From: JAPYTK01 sp964401935
GTDB taxonomy: Bacteria > Myxococcota_A > Polyangia > Polyangiales > Polyangiaceae
Length of the DNA stretch: 64,000 nt
Assembly (NCBI GenBank): GCA_964401935.1
Contig: CAYOAL010000036.1
Coordinates: 9,256 to 73,255, forward strand
Direction of reading: 5' to 3'
Shown here piece after piece: positions 34,390 through 43,235 of the stretch (its first letter is position 1; each line of letters starts with the position of its first letter). Made by a program: the position numbers and the translations under genes. The notes under the pieces were generated by a model. It saw nothing but the letters and a program-made list of their open reading frames with translations, did not search any database and was not told the origin of the DNA.

Positions 34390-36774
34390 ATGGCCACGAA
34401 GAAGACCTCCATTCCACCGTCGCGCGCGAGGAGTGAGAGCGACAACTCCGCCTCCGCAGCCCAGGGAGCCGCGGACGCGCTCAGAACCAACGACGTCGTC
34501 GCTGGGCAAGCCAACGCGAGCGACGCGCTCGTCGCCGCGATGCCCTTCAACGCCATCAAGGAGCTCGAGCACGGGCACGACAACGGCGTCGCGCCGCCGT
34601 CGGGGCCAACCGCCGAGCCAGGCTCGAGTGCGTTGACCGCGAGCACGACCACCGAGGAAGCCGGGACCGCGAAGACGGGCGGTGCAGCGCGGCTTGGGAC
34701 GAACGCGACCATCGCCTCGCTCGACCGGGTGAGGAGCGACGCAAGCGGGCGCGTGTTGACGACCAACCAAGGCGTACCGATTGGCGACAACCAGAACACC
34801 TTGAAGGCGGGGTTGCGTGGACCGTCGCTGCTCGAGGACTTCATTCTCCGGGACAAACTCACACACTTCGACCATGAGCGAATCCCGGAGCGAATCGTCC
34901 ACGCACGCGGGTCGGGAGCGCACGGGTACTTCGAAGCGTACGACGCGCTCACCGAGCACACTCGCGCCGCGCCCTTCGCCGCAAAAGGGAAGATAACGCC
35001 GGTGTTCGCGCGCTTCTCTACCGTAGCCGGCGAACGCGGCTCGAAAGACACCGCGCGCGACGCGCGTGGCTTCGCGGTGAAGTTCTACACCGACGAAGGC
35101 AACTGGGATCTCGTCGGAAACAACATCCCGGTGTTCTTCATTCAGGACGCGATGAAGTTCCCCGACCTCGTGCACGCCGTCAAGCCGGAGCCACATCACG
35201 GTATGCCCCAAGCGGCGTCTGCGCACGACACGTTCTGGGACTTCATCTCCCTCATGCCGGAGGCCACCCACATGGTGATGTGGGTGATGTCGGACCGCGC
35301 GATCCCACGCAGCTACCGGATGATGCAGGGCTTCGGTGTGCACACGTTTCGCCTGATCAATACGAAGGGCACGTCCGTCTTCTGCAAGTTTCACTGGAAA
35401 CCGCTCCAAGGCACTCACTCCCTCCTCTGGGACGAAGCCGTGAAGATCTCGGGCGCGGACCCGGACTTTCACCGGCGCGACCTGTGGGAAGCCATCGAGT
35501 CGGGTGAGTTTCCGGAGTGGGAGCTGGGGCTGCAGATCTTCGACGAAGAACAAGCCGAGGGCTTCAGCTTCGATGTGCTCGACGCGACCAAGCTCGTGCC
35601 GGAGGAGCTCGTTCCGGTCACCCCCGTCGGGCGTATGATCCTGAATCGAAATCCCGACAACTTCTTCGCGGAGACCGAACAGGTCGCGTTCTGCGCGGCA
35701 CACGTCGTTCCGGGAATCGACTTCAGCAATGACCCGCTCCTCGCCGGCCGCATCCATTCCTATGCGGACACTCAGATCACGCGCCTCGGCGGTCCCAACT
35801 TCCACGAGATCCCAATCAACGCGCCGCTCGCCTCGGTGCAGAACAACCAACGCGATGGCATGCACCGCCAAGCGGTGCATCGCGGGCGCGTGAGCTACGA
35901 GCCGAACTCCTTGGGGGGCGGCTGTCCCTTTCAAGCGGGAACGGCGGGTTTCGTCTCTTTTCCCGAGGTCATCGACGAGGACAAGGTCCGTGCAAAGCCC
36001 GAGAAGTTCGCGGAGCACTACGCGCAAGCCACGTTGTTCTTCGAGAGCCAGACTCCCAGTGAGAAGGCGCATATCGTCGCCGCGCTGCGCTTCGAGCTGA
36101 GTAAGGTCGGCGTGTTGGCGATTCGGCAGCGGATGTTGGCTTCGCTGTTGAACGTCTCACGCGAGCTGGTCAGCGAGGTCGCGGCGGGGTTGGGCATGGA
36201 CGTGCCCGCGGCGATGCCGAAGGCCATCGCCAAGCCGGACAAACCTGAGGTGAAGGTCTCTCCGGCGTTGTCGTTGATGGCGCTGCCTGGCGAGTGTGGG
36301 GTTCGCACGCGTCAGATCGCGGTGCTGGTCGAAAATGGTGTGCACTACGCCTCGCTCGTCGACCTCCACGGGGCGCTGACCGAGGCGGGTGCCGTCGTGC
36401 ACTTCGTGGGGCCTCGGGTGGGCATGTTCGTGGGCGACTCGGGCGAGAAGGTGGAGGCGAACAAGTCGATGGAGAACTCTCCCGGCTTCTTGTTCGACGC
36501 GATGGTGGTGCCCGACGGCGACGATGCGGTCAAGGCGCTGCTGGGCAATGGGCACACGACGGAGTTCGTCAGAGAGCAGTTTCGGCACTGCAAAACGATC
36601 CTCGCGTTGGGCGCCGGGCGTGAGGTGCTCGAGATGGCAGGGATCGGGCGCGCGGTGGACGGAGATCCGGGCGTCCTGGTCGCCGCGGGCGCCGACGCCG
36701 GCGCGATAGCGGGCGCGTTCATCGATGCGGTCGCGTCTCATCGCCACCCATCCCGCGAACACGCTCGCCCTTGA
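34390..36774 (+). CDS. katE: Large-subunit (clade 2) catalase HPII
   Basis: The 794-residue length and the C-terminal GATase-like flavodoxin domain (about 620-790; VGMFVGDSGEKVEANKSMEN, LALGAGREVLEMAG) identify a large-subunit catalase. The catalytic His is in IVHARGSGAHGYFEA and the Asn in FAVKFYTDEGNWDLVGNNIP. The heme-ligand Tyr is in HSYADTQITRLGGPNF. An N-terminal disordered extension of about 110 residues precedes the core. The enzyme degrades H2O2, usually in stationary phase. It is followed by a ferritin-like gene and preceded by divergent stress genes. A+T at wobble positions looks higher than in its neighbours, which could mean transfer. Confidence 0.95.
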   Translation: MATKKTSIPPSRARSESDNSASAAQGAADALRTNDVVAGQANASDALVAAMPFNAIKELEHGHDNGVAPPSGPTAEPGSSALTASTTTEEAGTAKTGGAARLGTNATIASLDRVRSDASGRVLTTNQGVPIGDNQNTLKAGLRGPSLLEDFILRDKLTHFDHERIPERIVHARGSGAHGYFEAYDALTEHTRAAPFAAKGKITPVFARFSTVAGERGSKDTARDARGFAVKFYTDEGNWDLVGNNIPVFFIQDAMKFPDLVHAVKPEPHHGMPQAASAHDTFWDFISLMPEATHMVMWVMSDRAIPRSYRMMQGFGVHTFRLINTKGTSVFCKFHWKPLQGTHSLLWDEAVKISGADPDFHRRDLWEAIESGEFPEWELGLQIFDEEQAEGFSFDVLDATKLVPEELVPVTPVGRMILNRNPDNFFAETEQVAFCAAHVVPGIDFSNDPLLAGRIHSYADTQITRLGGPNFHEIPINAPLASVQNNQRDGMHRQAVHRGRVSYEPNSLGGGCPFQAGTAGFVSFPEVIDEDKVRAKPEKFAEHYAQATLFFESQTPSEKAHIVAALRFELSKVGVLAIRQRMLASLLNVSRELVSEVAAGLGMDVPAAMPKAIAKPDKPEVKVSPALSLMALPGECGVRTRQIAVLVENGVHYASLVDLHGALTEAGAVVHFVGPRVGMFVGDSGEKVEANKSMENSPGFLFDAMVVPDGDDAVKALLGNGHTTEFVREQFRHCKTILALGAGREVLEMAGIGRAVDGDPGVLVAAGADAGAIAGAFIDAVASHRHPSREHARP

Positions 36775-36898
36775 GCCGAGACCGCAACGCGGTCGGCACC
36801 TGCCTCCTTGGCGACACCGCCAGGCATCGAACCCAACCGAATGACGCAGCCGAATGTCGGCGCGGCCACTACCAGTGTGTTGTTTGGAGGAAGCCGTG

Positions 36899-37513
36899 AT
36901 GAAGAGCCCGTACATCAAGAAGCAACTGCACGAGCTGTTGTATCAGTCTCTCGAGACGGAGCGTGGGGGGATCGAGATCTACGAGGCCGCGCTCTCCTGT
37001 GTGCAGAACGAAGATCTGAAGGACGAGTGGGAGGAGTATCTCGAGCAGACGCGCACGCACGAGCAGGTGCTGCTGAAGGTGTTCGAGGAGCTCGGGTTGA
37101 ATCCGGAGTTCATGACTCCCGGCCGCGAAGTGGTCGCGCACATCGGAAAGTCTCTGGTGAGCGCGATTGTCATGGCGAAGGCGAAGGGCAGCGCCGCAGC
37201 CGCTCAACTCGTCGCGTGCGAGTGTGTGGTGCTCGCGGAGACCAAGGACCACCAGAACTGGGAGCTGATCGGCCACCTGGCGGAGAACGGCCAGGGAGAG
37301 GAGACCCGCTCGCTCATGACCGCGTTCAAGGAGGTGGAGCAGGAGGAAGACCATCACCTGTACCACACGAAGGGGTTCACCCGTGAGCTCTGGATCAAGG
37401 CGCTCGGGATGCCTGCGGTCCTGCCGCCCCCCGAAGAGAGGAAGAAGGTCGAGACGGCGATCGGTGCCGCGCGGGCGGAGAATATGCGCGCCGACATGCT
37501 GAAGTCTCACTGA
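36899..37513 (+). CDS. Ferritin-like diiron-carboxylate protein
   Basis: The ATG at 36899 has a GGAGGAAG ribosome binding site. The 204-residue all-helical protein has paired carboxylate/His motifs typical of ferritin-like diiron proteins: SLETERGGIEIYEAAL (first Glu), EQTRTHEQVLL, ACECVVLAETKDHQNWE and EVEQEEDHHLYH. Four helices with one metal pair per motif fit the fold. It is probably an iron-storing or peroxide-reducing partner of the catalase 124 bases upstream. No rubredoxin domain is seen, so it is not a full rubrerythrin. Confidence 0.8.
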   Translation: MKSPYIKKQLHELLYQSLETERGGIEIYEAALSCVQNEDLKDEWEEYLEQTRTHEQVLLKVFEELGLNPEFMTPGREVVAHIGKSLVSAIVMAKAKGSAAAAQLVACECVVLAETKDHQNWELIGHLAENGQGEETRSLMTAFKEVEQEEDHHLYHTKGFTRELWIKALGMPAVLPPPEERKKVETAIGAARAENMRADMLKSH

Positions 37514-37614
37514 CGGCCGCCTGCGGCGCGGTGGCGCGGGCTTGGGCGCGCGGCGGGGGTCGGCCGCCGTGGCGCCCGAGCTCGGGGCTTCAGGGGACTG
37601 GATGCGCGGGCACG

Positions 37615-38802
37615 GTGCGGATAGATCTGGTCGTTGCCGTGCTTCAACTGATCGATGGCGACATTCACCTCCCTGCGCTGACCACCGCGCACTCGCATGC
37701 CTTTCAGCGCGGGATGCGCGGCCGCGCGCAGCGCGCGGCCGCCGCTGGCGAGCAGAGCTTCTGGAGCTGGCGCGACACGATGTACGAGCACGCCGAGTCG
37801 CTCACGCCGGAGTCGCTCTACCAGATCTCGCGGGTGGCCTACGAAGAGCTGCGCTGGGCCGGCGTGCGCACGGTGGGAGAGTTTCACTACGTGCACCACC
37901 AGGCGGACGGCACGCCGTACGACAACCGCATCCTGATGAGCGAGGCCGTGATCACGGCCGCGCGTGACGAGGGGCTACGCATCTGCCTCCTGCGTGTCGT
38001 GTACCACCGGGGCGGGCACGACCAACCGGCCGAGGGGGTGCAGCGACGCTTCGCCGATCCCACCCTCGAGGCGGCTCTCGAGGACGTCGAGCAGCTCTTC
38101 ACGACCTTCGCCGACGAGCCCAACGTGCGCATCGGGATCGCGCCCCACAGCGTGCGCGCGGTGCCGCCGGCCTGGCTCTCGGAGATCGGCGCCTTCGCCG
38201 CGCGCCGCAAGCTCCCGGTGCACATGCACGTGGCCGAGCAACCCAAGGAGGTCGAGGCGTGCCTCGCCGAGACGGGACGGCGCCCCGTCGAGCTCATCGC
38301 GGAGCGCGGGCTGCTCAACGAGCGCTTCGTGGCGGTGCACACCACCCACGTGTCTCTTGCCGAGGCCAAGCTGCTCGGCGACGCTCGGGCCTTCGCGTGT
38401 CTGTGCCCGACCACGGAGCGCGATCTCGGGGATGGTCTCGCCAACGTCTCGCAGCTCGTTGGCGCCAACGTGAGGCTCTGCGTCGGGGTCGACAGCCACG
38501 TGTTGACCTCGCCGCTCGAGGAGCTGCGCTGCGTCGAGCTCGGCGAGCGCCTCCGCACCGGTCGGCGCAACGTGCTCACGCCGGAGCGCGGCTCACCGGC
38601 CGAGGAGCTGTGGCGGATCGGCTCGGAGCTCGGGGCCCTGGCGTGTGGCTTCGACGACCCGGGGGGCACGGTGCTCATCGATCGCGCCGCCCGCGAGCTG
38701 TCGCTGGTTCCCGACGCGTTGCTCCTCGACGCCATCGTGTTCAGCGGCACCGATCGCGTGTTCATGCGTCGGCCCAGCAAGAGCCATCACCCTGTCGGCT
38801 GA
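37615..38802 (+). CDS. hutF: Formimidoylglutamate deiminase (HutF-like)
   Basis: HutF removes ammonia from formimidoyl-glutamate in histidine breakdown. Zinc-binding and substrate motifs of this amidohydrolase family are ALTTAHSHAFQRGMRGR, TVGEFHYVHHQ, HMHVAEQPKEVE, and the late CVGVDSHV with Asp. The metal site is intact. The N-terminal beta-sandwich half seen in usual 450-residue HutF is missing: only about 23 residues precede the HxH motif. I place the start at GTG 37615; GTGs at 37531 and 37639 are alternatives. No hutH, hutU or hutI is nearby. Its stop codon lies in a short tandem array. Confidence 0.85.
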   Translation: MRIDLVVAVLQLIDGDIHLPALTTAHSHAFQRGMRGRAQRAAAAGEQSFWSWRDTMYEHAESLTPESLYQISRVAYEELRWAGVRTVGEFHYVHHQADGTPYDNRILMSEAVITAARDEGLRICLLRVVYHRGGHDQPAEGVQRRFADPTLEAALEDVEQLFTTFADEPNVRIGIAPHSVRAVPPAWLSEIGAFAARRKLPVHMHVAEQPKEVEACLAETGRRPVELIAERGLLNERFVAVHTTHVSLAEAKLLGDARAFACLCPTTERDLGDGLANVSQLVGANVRLCVGVDSHVLTSPLEELRCVELGERLRTGRRNVLTPERGSPAEELWRIGSELGALACGFDDPGGTVLIDRAARELSLVPDALLLDAIVFSGTDRVFMRRPSKSHHPVG

Positions 38803-38888
38803 CGACATGAGCGGCCGACGAGGTGAGCGGCCGACGAGAGCGGCCGACGAGGTGAGCGGCCGACGAGGTGAGCGGCCGACGACACACG
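38796..38888 (+). repeat. 16-bp tandem repeat starting at the hutF stop codon
   Basis: Units CGGCCGACGAGGTGAG occur at 38812-38827, 38841-38856 and 38857-38872, with a 13-base variant at 38828-38840. A diverged first copy (38796-38811) contains the hutF stop, and a partial last copy starts at 38873. Each full unit contains TGA. The 16-base period puts stops in more than one frame. No spacers are present. Confidence 0.85.
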
Positions 38889-38976
38889 ACGTCGACCGAC
38901 GCGAGCGCCTGACACACGAGCGGCTGACGACAGGTTGAAAGTTGGGCGGCAGCTGCCGTAGACGGTACCGTGAGGA

Positions 38977-39684
38977 ATGCAGAAGAAGCTGATCGCAGAG
39001 TTCCTGGGGACGTTCTGGCTCGTGTTCGGGGGGTGCGGCAGCGCGGTCTTGGCGGCGGCGTTCGGGGGCACCGACTCCAACCTCGGGATCGGCCTCGTGG
39101 GAGTGTCGCTCGCCTTCGGGCTCACGGTCCTCACCATGGCCTTCGCCATCGGTCACATCTCCGGCTGTCACCTGAACCCGGCGGTGACGGTGGGGTTGGT
39201 GGTCGGCGGGCGCCACGACGCCAAGGAGGCGGTTCCGTACATCGTGGCCCAGACCGTCGGCGCGGTGGCCGCGGCCGGAACGCTGTACGTGATCGCGACC
39301 GGCAAGGCGGGGGCGGAGATCGGGGGCTTCGCGGCGAACGGCTTCGGTGAGCACAGCCCCGACGGCTACAACATGGTGGCGGCGCTCGTGGCAGAGGTGG
39401 TGCTCACCGCCTTCTTCTTGTTGATCATCATGGGGAGCACCGACGCGCGGGCTCCGGCCGGCTTCGCCCCGATCGCGATCGGGCTCGGTCTCACCTTGAT
39501 CCACCTCATCGGCATTCCGGTCACGAACCTCTCGGTCAACCCCGCGCGCAGCACCGGCCCGGCCATCTTCGTGGGGGGCTGGGCCATCTCGCAGCTGTGG
39601 CTGTTCTGGGTGGCGCCGCTCGTGGGAGGGGCCATCGGCGGCATCGCGTACAAGTCGCTGTTCGAGCCACATAAGGACGCCTGA
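38977..39684 (+). CDS. aqpZ: Aquaporin
   Basis: The 235-residue protein has six membrane segments and both NPA boxes: HLNPAVTVGLVVGG (about residue 66) and NPARSTGPAIFVGG (about residue 190). The EFLGTFWLVFGGCGSAVLAA start is the aquaporin Z signature. The second box is followed by Arg, part of the selectivity filter, so water rather than glycerol is the likely substrate. It lies after the tandem array at 38796-38888 and is convergent with the sulfatase-fold gene. Confidence 0.95.
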   Translation: MQKKLIAEFLGTFWLVFGGCGSAVLAAAFGGTDSNLGIGLVGVSLAFGLTVLTMAFAIGHISGCHLNPAVTVGLVVGGRHDAKEAVPYIVAQTVGAVAAAGTLYVIATGKAGAEIGGFAANGFGEHSPDGYNMVAALVAEVVLTAFFLLIIMGSTDARAPAGFAPIAIGLGLTLIHLIGIPVTNLSVNPARSTGPAIFVGGWAISQLWLFWVAPLVGGAIGGIAYKSLFEPHKDA

Positions 39685-39711
39685 GTCGCGCGCGGCTCCC
39701 GGGGTTCGTGG

Positions 39712-41718
39712 TCACTCGGCGGGCGTCGCGCTCGCCGCGAGCGGGGGCGGTGGTCCCCAGATCACGTCCTTGCCGATCGGCCAGTCGTCGACGGGCATCG
39801 GGCCGAAGGTGGCGCGGGCGATGTCGGGCAGGGGCGCGCAGGCGTCTTCTCCGAGATCGACCAGCTCGCCGGGATCGGCGAGCAGATCGTAGCAGTGGAA
39901 CTCGTCGTCCCACTGCCGCGCCTCGATCTTGAGCTGCCCCTGCATGAGGCCCCAGTTGCGAAAACCGCACTCCCACACCCACGAGCAGTTGGTGAGGGGC
40001 ACCGGTCCGTTCGTGCGCTGGGGCCGGGTGATGGGGTTGCCGATCATGCGCGCGCGGTGCTCGCGGAGGGCCGGCGCGTCCCAGAGGCCCATCAGATCGA
40101 GCACGGTGGGCGTGAGATCGTAGTGCCACACGAACTGTTGCTCGGCGCCGCGCAGCGCGCGCTCCTCGTCTTCGGAGAGAGTGCCGGCTGGGGCGTCGAG
40201 CCAACCCGGCACCTTGATCTCTTCGTCGAACAAGGCGCTCGTGTGACCCATCTGCCAGTGCTCGCGGAACGACTCCCCGTGATCGGAGGTGTAGACGATC
40301 ACGGTGCGCTGCCCGCTGTCGGTGCTGCGCACGTGTTCGATGAGGCGCCCGACCGCGATGTCGGAGAGGTAGACCACGTTCTTGTAGTAGTTGAGGTAGT
40401 GCTCGTTCTTGTCGGCGTCGCGGGTGAACTCGGCCGGCTGAAACGGCGCGTGGTTGGGGTCGTACACGTAAGGGAAGTGCACGTTGGAGTAGTGCACCGT
40501 CGCGAAGAAGGGCTCGGGCAGCTCCTCCCACGCGTCGATCACCCAGTCGGTGAGGAGCGCGTCGTGGGCGCCGGCGTCGAAGTTGGCGTGTTTGTCGAGG
40601 TGGGTCGCGTAGGCGCGCATCACCACCGGGAAGTCTTGAACGTAGAGCCGCATGCTGCCGAACATCACGTGCTGGCTCGTCCAGTAGGTGCCGTGGATGC
40701 CCGCCGCGGCGGCGTAGTCCCACAAGAGCGGCGCCGAGAGCAGCCGCTCGTAGGTCTCGTAGGTGGGGATCCCCGACCAGATGTTGGAGATGCTCTGAGC
40801 GGTGGTGGAGGCGTTCGCTCGCATCTGCTCGAGCGGGAACCGCGCGGGCGCCGCGTCGTTGGAGAACGGGGTGGCGCAGGGCGGGGGGGAGGCCGCCCTC
40901 GCGTCGGGCACGTGGGCGTTGCACGACACGTCGTACCGCAGGCTCTCCTGGAGGATGAACAGCACGTTCCGCGGGCGGGCCGGCTTGGCGACGAGGCGGG
41001 GGAGCGTCGGGGGGCTGCGTCGCTCGACGCGGAGCTCGGCGGCGTCGTCGGAGAGCCGGCGCCTCACCGCGATGTGAGACATGACGCCGTGGATGTAGAT
41101 GAGGTCGGGCGTGGTCGACTGCCACTCGCGGTAGCTCGCAGGCACCTCGGTGAGGCCGTACATCGCGAGGGGGAGCATGAGCGGCACCAGCGTGCGCGCG
41201 ACGGGGCGCGGCTTCACCCAGGTGCGTCCGAGCACCAGCATGACGATCGCGACGAGGATGGTGCCGAAGAATCGGAGCGCCACCCACGGCTCGTGCAGCG
41301 GGAGATAGCCCGTGAGCAGCCGTGGGAGCGAGCGCGCGTAGATCGCGCCGTCGTGCGACAGATAGATGTCGAAGAAGCCGAAGAACGCGCTCTGTACGCC
41401 CACCGTCAGCGTGAAAAAAACCGCGAACAGACCGGCACAGGGCTGGCGTAGCCAACCACGCGGTCGCGACGCGCTGTAGAGAAGCAGCCCCCAGAACGCG
41501 GTGCTGGCCATCGCCGTCCCGAGGTACGCGTACAGGTGCAAGCGATCGAAGCCGGTGATGTGGTCGAAGCGACGCGCGACGTCGGTACCGACCACCCACG
41601 CGCCGGGGCAGAGCAGCACCAGCGCGCCGAGGGTGCGGCGGAGACGCCGTCGACGGCGACGGCCCGCTCGCGGCAGCTCGAAGGACGGGGAGAGCTCGGC
41701 TGTGGAAGGGGTACGCAA
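39712..41718 (-). CDS. Membrane sulfatase-fold transferase, paralogue A
   Basis: The N-terminal 190 residues have about five membrane segments. A periplasmic alkaline-phosphatase-superfamily domain follows (about residues 250-620). It begins PRNVLFILQESLRYDV, with Glu and Asp metal ligands, then has the nucleophile region ANASTTAQSISNIWSG, where a Thr/Ser should be the nucleophile, and YTSDHGESFREH with metal-binding Asp and His. This layout is that of lipid-A phosphoethanolamine transferases and LtaS-like enzymes, which move head groups in the periplasm. Conserved cysteines in TNCSWVWECGF and FHCYDLL suggest disulfides. It is about 65 bases downstream of the Cys-rich lipoprotein and a close paralogue of the gene at 43236. 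Confidence 0.85.
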   Translation of the reverse strand: MRTPSTAELSPSFELPRAGRRRRRRLRRTLGALVLLCPGAWVVGTDVARRFDHITGFDRLHLYAYLGTAMASTAFWGLLLYSASRPRGWLRQPCAGLFAVFFTLTVGVQSAFFGFFDIYLSHDGAIYARSLPRLLTGYLPLHEPWVALRFFGTILVAIVMLVLGRTWVKPRPVARTLVPLMLPLAMYGLTEVPASYREWQSTTPDLIYIHGVMSHIAVRRRLSDDAAELRVERRSPPTLPRLVAKPARPRNVLFILQESLRYDVSCNAHVPDARAASPPPCATPFSNDAAPARFPLEQMRANASTTAQSISNIWSGIPTYETYERLLSAPLLWDYAAAAGIHGTYWTSQHVMFGSMRLYVQDFPVVMRAYATHLDKHANFDAGAHDALLTDWVIDAWEELPEPFFATVHYSNVHFPYVYDPNHAPFQPAEFTRDADKNEHYLNYYKNVVYLSDIAVGRLIEHVRSTDSGQRTVIVYTSDHGESFREHWQMGHTSALFDEEIKVPGWLDAPAGTLSEDEERALRGAEQQFVWHYDLTPTVLDLMGLWDAPALREHRARMIGNPITRPQRTNGPVPLTNCSWVWECGFRNWGLMQGQLKIEARQWDDEFHCYDLLADPGELVDLGEDACAPLPDIARATFGPMPVDDWPIGKDVIWGPPPPLAASATPAE

Positions 41719-41783
41719 CGCCTATCCGATCGCGTGTACCACAGCCGCGGGCAGAGCTCTCTCGGAGCGCTCGCGGGGCTCGC

Positions 41784-43187
41784 TCACCCGTCGCTACACT
41801 TCACGTCGCACACGTTGCTCGCGAGCGCCGCCGCCACGCAGGCGTCGTCCCAGCCATCGCAGCAGCAGTGGCCGAGCCCCTCGGTGTTGCAGATGGAGGT
41901 GATACACCCCGGACCTCCGAAGGGGCGGCTCGTGGCGTCGTCGTCGTCGGGGTCGACGGGGGCGGCCAGCTCGGAGCACAGCGGCTGGAGCGGAGCGCCG
42001 GCCTTGCACACGGTGTGCGAGCAGTCGTCGGCGGTGGCCAGGCAGCAGGTGCTCTTCTCGGGGCTGCATCGCTTGGAGCAGCACACGTCTCCCAACACGC
42101 AGGGCGCGCCTTGTGCGAGGCATGGAACGACGCTCTCGCAGGTGGCGGTGCCATCGTCGCCGGCCACGCAGGTGGCGTCGCCGCAACACTCGAAGGTGCC
42201 GCTGCACGGGAGCGAGTCGAGCACGCAGCACTCCTCGAGGGCCGCGTTGCACGTGCCCTCGCAACACTCGCCGGGCAGGCAGCGCTCGTGCAGCCCCTTG
42301 CTGCAGCCGGGGCTCTTGGTACACAGGCCACCCACGCAGAACGCTTGGTCACAGCAGTCTGCGGCGCGCACGCACCCGAACCCCTCGGGGACACAGTCGC
42401 CGTCGCTGCACACCGCGGCGTCGCCGGGGGGAACCGCGACGCAGAAGCCGCCGCAGCACTCCTCGGGGCTCGTGCAGTCGACGCCTACCTGTTTGCCGCA
42501 GGGGGCGTCGGCGCACACGCCGGGGCCGTCGTCACCCGCCCCGCGCTCGCAATAGCGGCTGCAACAGACGGCGCTCGCGTCGCAGCTCGCGCCGTTTTGC
42601 GCGCACGGCACGCAGGTCGCGGACTCGGGGCTGCACACATGGCTCGCGCTGCAGCATGGGGTGGCGACGTTGCAGCTCGCGTCGAGCGGTGCGCAGGTGC
42701 CGCCTCCGCAGGTGTTTCCGTTGGCGCCAGCGATACAGCTCGAGGCGCAACAGTCGTCGTCGCTGGTGCAGCTCACGCCATTGGGTTGGCAGCACGCGCC
42801 GCCCTGGCACGCCGCGCCCGCCGTCCAGAAACCGCAGCACTGGGCCTCTACGCCGCAGCTCGATCGCGAGTCGCCGCAGAGTGGAACGGTGTCGAAGCAG
42901 CTCCTGGCCGCGTCGCAGCTCTCGAGGCAGCCGGAGTCGGTGAACACCAAGAGGAACGCTGCCCGCTCCTCGGCGGACGCGGCGCCGAGGCGCGCCCCTG
43001 CCTGCTCCACGCAGCCCGGGTAGAACGAGTCGCCTCCTTCGCAGGCGGCCACGCGCTCGCAGAGCAAGGTCACCGCGCTGGCGTAGCTCTCGAGGTCGTA
43101 GAGCGTGACGCAGCTCGACGCGATGAGGGCGGCGGGCACGGTCGCGAGCCCGAGCCGCGCGAGCAGGGTGAAGGGCGTCTGTTGCAA
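41784..43187 (-). CDS. Lipoprotein with about 73 cysteines
   Basis: The protein has 467 residues, about 73 of them cysteines. The N-terminal signal ends in lipobox IASSC. The start codon is TTG, since no ATG precedes the signal in frame. The mature part consists of many short units with the CC-C spacing typical of Dickkopf, knottin or conotoxin-like repeats (CTSDDDCCASSC, CTSPEECCGGFC, CVRAADCCDQAFC). An acidic run (DPDDDDATS) and a final Cys cluster follow. Disulfide-stabilised, surface-exposed and probably adhesive or protective; no enzyme domain. It lies between two sulfatase-fold paralogues with gaps of 48 and 65 bases, so all three are probably one transcript. Confidence 0.8.
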   Translation of the reverse strand: MQQTPFTLLARLGLATVPAALIASSCVTLYDLESYASAVTLLCERVAACEGGDSFYPGCVEQAGARLGAASAEERAAFLLVFTDSGCLESCDAARSCFDTVPLCGDSRSSCGVEAQCCGFWTAGAACQGGACCQPNGVSCTSDDDCCASSCIAGANGNTCGGGTCAPLDASCNVATPCCSASHVCSPESATCVPCAQNGASCDASAVCCSRYCERGAGDDGPGVCADAPCGKQVGVDCTSPEECCGGFCVAVPPGDAAVCSDGDCVPEGFGCVRAADCCDQAFCVGGLCTKSPGCSKGLHERCLPGECCEGTCNAALEECCVLDSLPCSGTFECCGDATCVAGDDGTATCESVVPCLAQGAPCVLGDVCCSKRCSPEKSTCCLATADDCSHTVCKAGAPLQPLCSELAAPVDPDDDDATSRPFGGPGCITSICNTEGLGHCCCDGWDDACVAAALASNVCDVKCSDG

Positions 43188-43235
43188 CGGAGCTCTACGA
43201 TAGCAACAACCCCTGCGGTTGAGCGCGATGGCGGC

